Shown in pieces: positions 59,546 through 64,000 of a stretch of 64,000 nt of DNA. This DNA is from Bacteroidales bacterium (GTDB lineage: Bacteria > Bacteroidota > Bacteroidia > Bacteroidales > FEN-979). The position numbers were made by a program, and so were the translations under genes. Numbering within the stretch: the stretch's first letter is position 1; each line of letters opens with the position of its first letter. The notes under the pieces are model-generated. The model was not told where the DNA came from and did not search any database. It saw only the letters and a program-made list of their open reading frames with translations. The DNA is taken from the NCBI GenBank assembly GCA_030681475.1, contig JAUXWT010000108.1, positions 62,001-126,000 on the forward strand, in the 5' to 3' direction.

Positions 59546-61165
59546 ATGCAGAATTTATTACTACTGGGAGACGAAGCCATCGCGCAGGCAGCCATGGATG
59601 CAGGATTGTCTGGGATATATGCCTACCCTGGCACTCCCTCTACTGAAATCACTGAATATGTACAGAATTCAAGGTTTGCTGCCGAAAACAATATTCATTC
59701 GACCTGGTCGGCCAATGAAAAAACAGCGATGGAATCGGCGTTGGGGATGTCGTATGCCGGTAAACGGACAATGGTTTGTATGAAACATGTGGGTTTGAAT
59801 GTGGCTGCCGACCCTTTTATCAATTCTGCCATAACAGGCGCAAACGGGGGAATTCTGGTTGTTTCTGCTGATGATCCTTCAATGCACTCTTCCCAGAATG
59901 AGCAGGATTCGCGGTTTTATGGAAAATTTGCCCTTGTGCCGATTCTCGAGCCGCGTGATCAGCAGGAAGCGTATGACATGGTTCATTATGGATTTGATTT
60001 TTCTGAAACACATAAAGTGCCGGTGTTGATGCGAATCACTACCCGGATGGCTCATTCACGTTCAGGCGTCAAGAGGATTAACAAGGTCAGAAAACAGAAT
60101 GAGTTGAAACTACCTTCCGATCTGCGTCAGTTCGTACTTCTTCCCAGTATCGCCAGAAAGCGTTACAAGAATCTTTTAAGGGATCATGCCTTATTCATCG
60201 CCGAGTCGGAAATATCACCATTTAATAAGTACATGGATGGTCCGGACAAATCTTTGGGCATAATTGTATGCGGGATTTCTTACAATTACCTGCTGGAGAA
60301 CTACACTGACCGTAAGCTGCCGAATCCGGTGCTGAAAATTGGACAATACCCCATGCCGCGAACGCTTGTTGAAAAAATGGCAGACGAGTGTGATGAAATC
60401 CTCGTTATTGAAGATGGGTACCCGATTGTGGAAGAGTTGATAAAGGGCTATCTTGGACGTGGATTGAAGGTTAAAGGCCGTCTCGACGGAACTCTCCCCC
60501 GCGACGGGGAACTGAACCCAAACTTAGTAGCCGTAGCCCTTGGTAAACCAGATACGATCGGTCTTCCCGTACCTGACCTGGTGGTAAGCCGGCCACCCTC
60601 CTTGTGCAGTGGTTGTCCCCACATCGACTCTTATTATGCATTAAGTGAAACGCTCAGCGCGTTATCCAACGGCCGTGTATTTTCCGACATTGGCTGTTAT
60701 ACACTGGGCGCATTAAAACCTTACGAAGCAATTAACTCCTGTGTCGACATGGGCGCCAGCATTACGATGGCTAAAGGGGCGGCAGATGCCGGATTGATCC
60801 CCGCGGTTGCCGTGATCGGTGATTCTACTTTCACCCATTCCGGCATGACCGGGTTATTGGATGCCGTCAATGACAAATCGCCAATCACCATCATGATCCT
60901 CGACAATGGAACAACTGCCATGACCGGCGGACAGAAATCCCCTGGATTTGGGAAGATTGAAGATATCTGCAAGGGCCTCGGCGTTGAGGAGGCGCATATC
61001 AGGGTTCTTAAACCGCTGAAAAAGTATCATGAAGAAAATGTCGCCATAATGAAAGAAGAACTGGACTATCAAGGAGTTTCAGTGCTCATTCCCCGCCGTG
61101 AGTGTATTGTTGCCATTGACAAACGCATGCGCGAAAAATTCAAGAACAAGAAAGCCGCACACTGA
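59546..61165 (+). CDS. iorA: Indolepyruvate:ferredoxin oxidoreductase, alpha subunit
   Basis: Thiamine-diphosphate enzyme subunit that oxidatively decarboxylates aryl pyruvates (or aryl acids in reverse). Markers: LLGDEAIAQAAMDAGLSGIYAYPGTPSTEI at the N-terminus, CSGCPHIDSYY, and the ThDP-binding GDSTFTHSGMTGLLDAVND. 539 residues: the C-terminal two-cluster ferredoxin domain of archaeal IorA is absent, as there are no CxxCxxC motifs at the end. Overlaps iorB by one base. Confidence 0.9.
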   Translation: MQNLLLLGDEAIAQAAMDAGLSGIYAYPGTPSTEITEYVQNSRFAAENNIHSTWSANEKTAMESALGMSYAGKRTMVCMKHVGLNVAADPFINSAITGANGGILVVSADDPSMHSSQNEQDSRFYGKFALVPILEPRDQQEAYDMVHYGFDFSETHKVPVLMRITTRMAHSRSGVKRINKVRKQNELKLPSDLRQFVLLPSIARKRYKNLLRDHALFIAESEISPFNKYMDGPDKSLGIIVCGISYNYLLENYTDRKLPNPVLKIGQYPMPRTLVEKMADECDEILVIEDGYPIVEELIKGYLGRGLKVKGRLDGTLPRDGELNPNLVAVALGKPDTIGLPVPDLVVSRPPSLCSGCPHIDSYYALSETLSALSNGRVFSDIGCYTLGALKPYEAINSCVDMGASITMAKGAADAGLIPAVAVIGDSTFTHSGMTGLLDAVNDKSPITIMILDNGTTAMTGGQKSPGFGKIEDICKGLGVEEAHIRVLKPLKKYHEENVAIMKEELDYQGVSVLIPRRECIVAIDKRMREKFKNKKAAH

Positions 61166-61746
61166 TGAAGAAAGATATTATATTAGCAGGTGTCGGAGGC
61201 CAGGGAATTATTTCCATTGCCTCTATCATAGGCTTTGCCGCACTGGAACAAGGAATGTTTCTCAAACAATCTGAAGTTCATGGCATGAGCCAACGGGGAG
61301 GCGACGTGATGTCGAATCTCCGGATCTCAAAAAATGAAATTGCATCAGATTTGATTCCTTTTGGTAAGGCTGATATGATCATCTCCGTTGAACCGCTCGA
61401 ATCGCTTAGATACCTTCCGTATCTCTCAAGCGAAGGCTGGGTCATTACCAACATACGCCCGTTTAACAATATCCCCGACTATCCCGATATAGATAAAATT
61501 ATGGATGAAATAAGTAAGGTGCCTCATCATATAGCCCTCGATGCTGAAGCAATTGCTAAAGAAGCAGGTTCTGTAAAAGCGGCCAATACTGTGATTTTAG
61601 GAGCAGCTGCACCATTTCTCGATATGGCATATGGTAAACTCGAAGAAGCTGTAAAGTTTATTTTTCGAAAAAAAGGCGAAAAAATTATTGAACTTAACCT
61701 TAGGGCATTAAAGGCAGGGTATGATTTTACAAATCAGCATTTGTAA
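61165..61746 (+). CDS. iorB: Indolepyruvate oxidoreductase, beta subunit
   Basis: 193-residue gamma/beta-type subunit of the 2-oxoacid:acceptor oxidoreductase: GVGGQGIISIASIIG and the VHGMSQRGGDV motif are diagnostic. TGA of iorA and ATG of iorB share one base, ensuring equimolar synthesis. It completes a two-subunit enzyme, probably used in aromatic amino acid catabolism or synthesis in an anaerobe. Confidence 0.9.
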   Translation: MKKDIILAGVGGQGIISIASIIGFAALEQGMFLKQSEVHGMSQRGGDVMSNLRISKNEIASDLIPFGKADMIISVEPLESLRYLPYLSSEGWVITNIRPFNNIPDYPDIDKIMDEISKVPHHIALDAEAIAKEAGSVKAANTVILGAAAPFLDMAYGKLEEAVKFIFRKKGEKIIELNLRALKAGYDFTNQHL

Positions 61747-61757
61747 CTATTTCTTTG

Positions 61758-61765
61758 TACCTTTG
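61758..61765 (+). promoter_or_regulatory. Probable -7 element for serine palmitoyltransferase
   Basis: TACCTTTG then CA is the canonical Bacteroidota -7 sequence; it lies 29 bases before the ATG at 61795. Confidence 0.6.
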
Positions 61766-61794
61766 CACGCTTTTATTTCACAGAACCATAGACA

Positions 61795-62985
61795 ATGAGG
61801 ATTTTACAGCGAAAACTAGCCCACTATACCGAACCACAGAAAGTTGAAAAGTTGGGAATTTATCCTTTCTTCCGAATGATTGAATCTGACCAGGATACAG
61901 TTGTGATCATGAAAGGCAAAGAAGTGCTGATGTTTGGTTCGAACAGCTATCTGGGTTTGACCAACCATCCAAAGATTAAAGAGGCTGCAATAAAGGCAAC
62001 TGAAAAGTATGGTACAGGCTGCGCTGGCTCCCGCTTTCTGAACGGCACACTCGACATTCACATCGAACTGGAAAATAAACTGGCTGAATTTGTCGGAAAA
62101 CAATCAGCGCTTGTATATAGTACTGGTTTTCAGGTGAATTTAGGAGTCATCCCCACGGTAACCGGTCGTAATGACTATATTCTGATTGATGAACTGGATC
62201 ACGCCTCCATCATTGAGGCAACACGGTTGTCTTTTGCCAAAGTACTGAAATTTCGGCACAACGACATGCATTCCCTGGAAACTGTCCTTAAAAAGTGTGA
62301 GCCGGGTCGTATTAAACTGATCGTGGTCGATGGTGTTTTTAGTATGGATGGCGACATTGCCGACCTTCCTGAGATCGTCAGGTTAGCTGAAAAATACGAA
62401 GCGACCATTATGGTCGATGATGCGCATGCCATTGGTGTTCTCGGTGAGCATGGCGCCGGTACTGCAAATCATTTCGGCCTGACGGATAAAGTTGATATGA
62501 TCATGGGAACTTTTTCAAAATCACTTGCCGCATTGGGCGGATTTATCGCCAGTGATTTTGAAACGATCAACTATATCAAACACCATTCCCGTACCTTGAT
62601 CTTTAGCGCATCAGCTACACCAGCCTCAGCAGCGGCTGTGATTGCGGCGCTTGAAATCATGAAGGATGAACCCGAAAGAATCCAAAATCTTTGGGATGTA
62701 ACACACTATGCGATCGACAATTTCAGGAGACTGGGTTTTGACATAGGCCATACGGTAACACCAATCATTCCCTTGTATATCCGCGATAATCTTAAAACCC
62801 TTACCATTACAAGAATGTTACTTGACGAGGGTGTTTTTGTCAATCCGGTTGTGGCGCCTGCAGTTAGCAAGGACAATACATTGATCCGCTTTTCCCTGAT
62901 GGCAACCCATACGAAAGCTCAAGTTGATGTTGCGCTGGAAAAATTTGAGAAACTGGGGAGGAAGCTCCATATTATCTCAAAATGA
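61795..62985 (+). CDS. Serine palmitoyltransferase (alpha-oxoamine synthase family)
   Basis: PLP enzyme condensing serine with an acyl-CoA to make 3-ketosphinganine, committed step of sphingolipid synthesis, a trait of Bacteroidales. The N-terminus ([46 protein letters not shown]) closely follows Bacteroides SPT. PLP residues include [23 protein letters not shown] and the Lys in [13 protein letters not shown]. 396 residues. Downstream gene overlaps as ATGA. KBL or BioF activity is a less likely alternative. Confidence 0.88.
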   Translation: MRILQRKLAHYTEPQKVEKLGIYPFFRMIESDQDTVVIMKGKEVLMFGSNSYLGLTNHPKIKEAAIKATEKYGTGCAGSRFLNGTLDIHIELENKLAEFVGKQSALVYSTGFQVNLGVIPTVTGRNDYILIDELDHASIIEATRLSFAKVLKFRHNDMHSLETVLKKCEPGRIKLIVVDGVFSMDGDIADLPEIVRLAEKYEATIMVDDAHAIGVLGEHGAGTANHFGLTDKVDMIMGTFSKSLAALGGFIASDFETINYIKHHSRTLIFSASATPASAAAVIAALEIMKDEPERIQNLWDVTHYAIDNFRRLGFDIGHTVTPIIPLYIRDNLKTLTITRMLLDEGVFVNPVVAPAVSKDNTLIRFSLMATHTKAQVDVALEKFEKLGRKLHIISK

Positions 62986-64000
62986 ACCTGATGACAAAAA
63001 CCTACCCAGTTGAACTAAAAAGAGTAGTCACAAGAAGGGAGCTTAAACGTTTCATTGGTTTTCAAAATCAACTTTACAAAGGAAACAGATTCTGGTGTCC
63101 TCCCATGCGGATGGATGAGATGAATACACTAAGCAGGGATAATAACCCTGCTTTTGATTTTTGTGAGGCTGAGTATTGGATCGCCTGTCAGGGAAAGAGA
63201 ATAGTAGGTCGCATCGCCGGTATCATCAACCATAACGCCAATGAAAAGTGGAATGAAAAACTAGTCCGGTTTGGCTGGATCGATTTCATTGATGAGATAG
63301 AAGTTTCACAATCGTTGATTGATACCGTGGCGGAGTGGGGCCGGTCAAAAGGGATGAACGGCATACATGGTCCGTTGGGATTTTCAGATATGGATAATGA
63401 AGGGATGCTTATCAAGGGCTTCGATGAACTGGCTACCCTGGCATCCATTTATAACTATCCCTATTACGTGTCGCATATGGAGAAACTGGGCTTCGGAAAG
63501 GCTGCTGACTGGGTACAGTATGAATTCGAAATTCCTCCCGCCATTCCGGAAAAGGTTGATCGGTTGTCGCTACTCGTGCAGGAGAAATATAAACTCCGGT
63601 TGCTTAAAGCCAAAAAAGCAAAAGAGCTGCTCCCGTATGCTCCCAAAATGTTTCAAACGCTTAACGAAGCATTTAGTGATCTGTACGGTTATACTGCATT
63701 GACTCAGAAACAGATGGATATGTATGTAAAAGCATATTTTGGCTTTGTCCGTCCTGAATTCATCTCCTTTGTGATCGATGAACACGACGATGTAGTCGGA
63801 TTTGGAATTTCATTGCCCTCCCTGACCAGGGCGCTGCAAAAATGCAACGGAAAATTGTTTCCATTCGGTTTCATACATCTCCTGTGGGCCATGAAAAGAG
63901 GCGATACGATTGATATGTATTTGAACGGAGTTCGACCCGATTATCATTCTAAGGGTGTTAATGCGCTGTATTATAATGAAATGCACAGGGCCTATATCAA
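62982..64000 (+). CDS. GNAT-like acyltransferase, partial at the window end
   Basis: An open frame from ATG 62982 (or 62991) runs without stop to the window edge (339 codons visible). It begins [32 protein letters not shown] and contains [19 protein letters not shown], then [14 protein letters not shown], and a second half with [19 protein letters not shown], all typical of a Bacteroidota GNAT-fold family often found next to SPT. Its start overlaps the SPT stop by four bases. It may be the N-acyltransferase or another lipid step of sphingolipid synthesis; this is inferred from position. Confidence 0.75.
   Translation, partial: MNLMTKTYPVELKRVVTRRELKRFIGFQNQLYKGNRFWCPPMRMDEMNTLSRDNNPAFDFCEAEYWIACQGKRIVGRIAGIINHNANEKWNEKLVRFGWIDFIDEIEVSQSLIDTVAEWGRSKGMNGIHGPLGFSDMDNEGMLIKGFDELATLASIYNYPYYVSHMEKLGFGKAADWVQYEFEIPPAIPEKVDRLSLLVQEKYKLRLLKAKKAKELLPYAPKMFQTLNEAFSDLYGYTALTQKQMDMYVKAYFGFVRPEFISFVIDEHDDVVGFGISLPSLTRALQKCNGKLFPFGFIHLLWAMKRGDTIDMYLNGVRPDYHSKGVNALYYNEMHRAYI

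Overview
The window looks like a chromosomal segment of a Bacteroidota bacterium, probably from the Bacteroidales/Marinilabiliales side. The evidence is a thermolysin-type peptidase with a type IX secretion C-terminal sorting tail, a Bacteroides-type serine palmitoyltransferase, a DUF4296 lipoprotein beside an OmpH-like protein, and repeated exact matches to the Bacteroidota -7 promoter element TAnnTTTG. No rRNA, tRNA, CRISPR array or insertion sequence was found. Coding density is high and most genes sit in tight operons with 1-4 base overlaps.

Region 1 (1-25 kb, + strand) is a surface-polysaccharide locus. It has genes for GDP-L-fucose (gmd, fcl), UDP-N-acetyl-L-fucosamine (capE, capF, capG), a probable 4-formamido-4,6-dideoxyhexose (PLP aminotransferase plus formyltransferase), a Wzx flippase, a Wzy-like polymerase, five glycosyl- or phosphoglycosyl-transferases, a methyltransferase and several epimerases. 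It ends in an eight-gene block that looks like a nucleotide-heptose pathway: GHMP kinase, epimerase, nucleotidyltransferase, SDR, Gfo/Idh oxidoreductase, a divergent phosphofructokinase with pyrophosphate-type residues, a SIS isomerase and a transaldolase. A Wzi-like outer-membrane protein and an exosortase-family protein converge on its 3' end.

Region 2 (27.3-41.3 kb) is mixed: a DUF4160/DUF2442 pair, an orphan legB, an rRNA methyltransferase, a secreted M4 peptidase with a small lipoprotein, an acyl-CoA ligase, a serine hydrolase, tatA, and an AT-rich sulfur-linked island (ArsR regulator, SQR-like flavoprotein, CxxCH protein, frameshifted methyltransferase, DsrE protein) with a clear palindromic operator over its promoter.

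Region 3 (41.3-50.6 kb, - strand) holds queA and a bacterial microcompartment operon: two BMC-H, two BMC-T and four BMC-P shell proteins, a CoA-acylating aldehyde dehydrogenase, an RpiB-like isomerase and a deoxyribose-phosphate aldolase, followed by a TetR regulator and an outer-membrane channel. It resembles the Haliangium ochraceum / sugar-phosphate-utilising BMC type. No PduL, alcohol dehydrogenase or sugar kinase is present in the window.

Region 4 (50.7-64 kb) is envelope and core metabolism: pssA, lptB, kdsD, recQ, an OmpH-like protein, DUF4296, a TonB-dependent receptor, iorAB, serine palmitoyltransferase and a GNAT-like partial gene.

A recurring oddity is a set of 7- and 8-bp tandem repeats, both intergenic and inserted in frame in fcl (twice), the wzi-like gene and the rRNA methyltransferase gene. 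Because 7 is not a multiple of 3, unit gain or loss would shift the reading frame. Several of these sites are in capsule genes.
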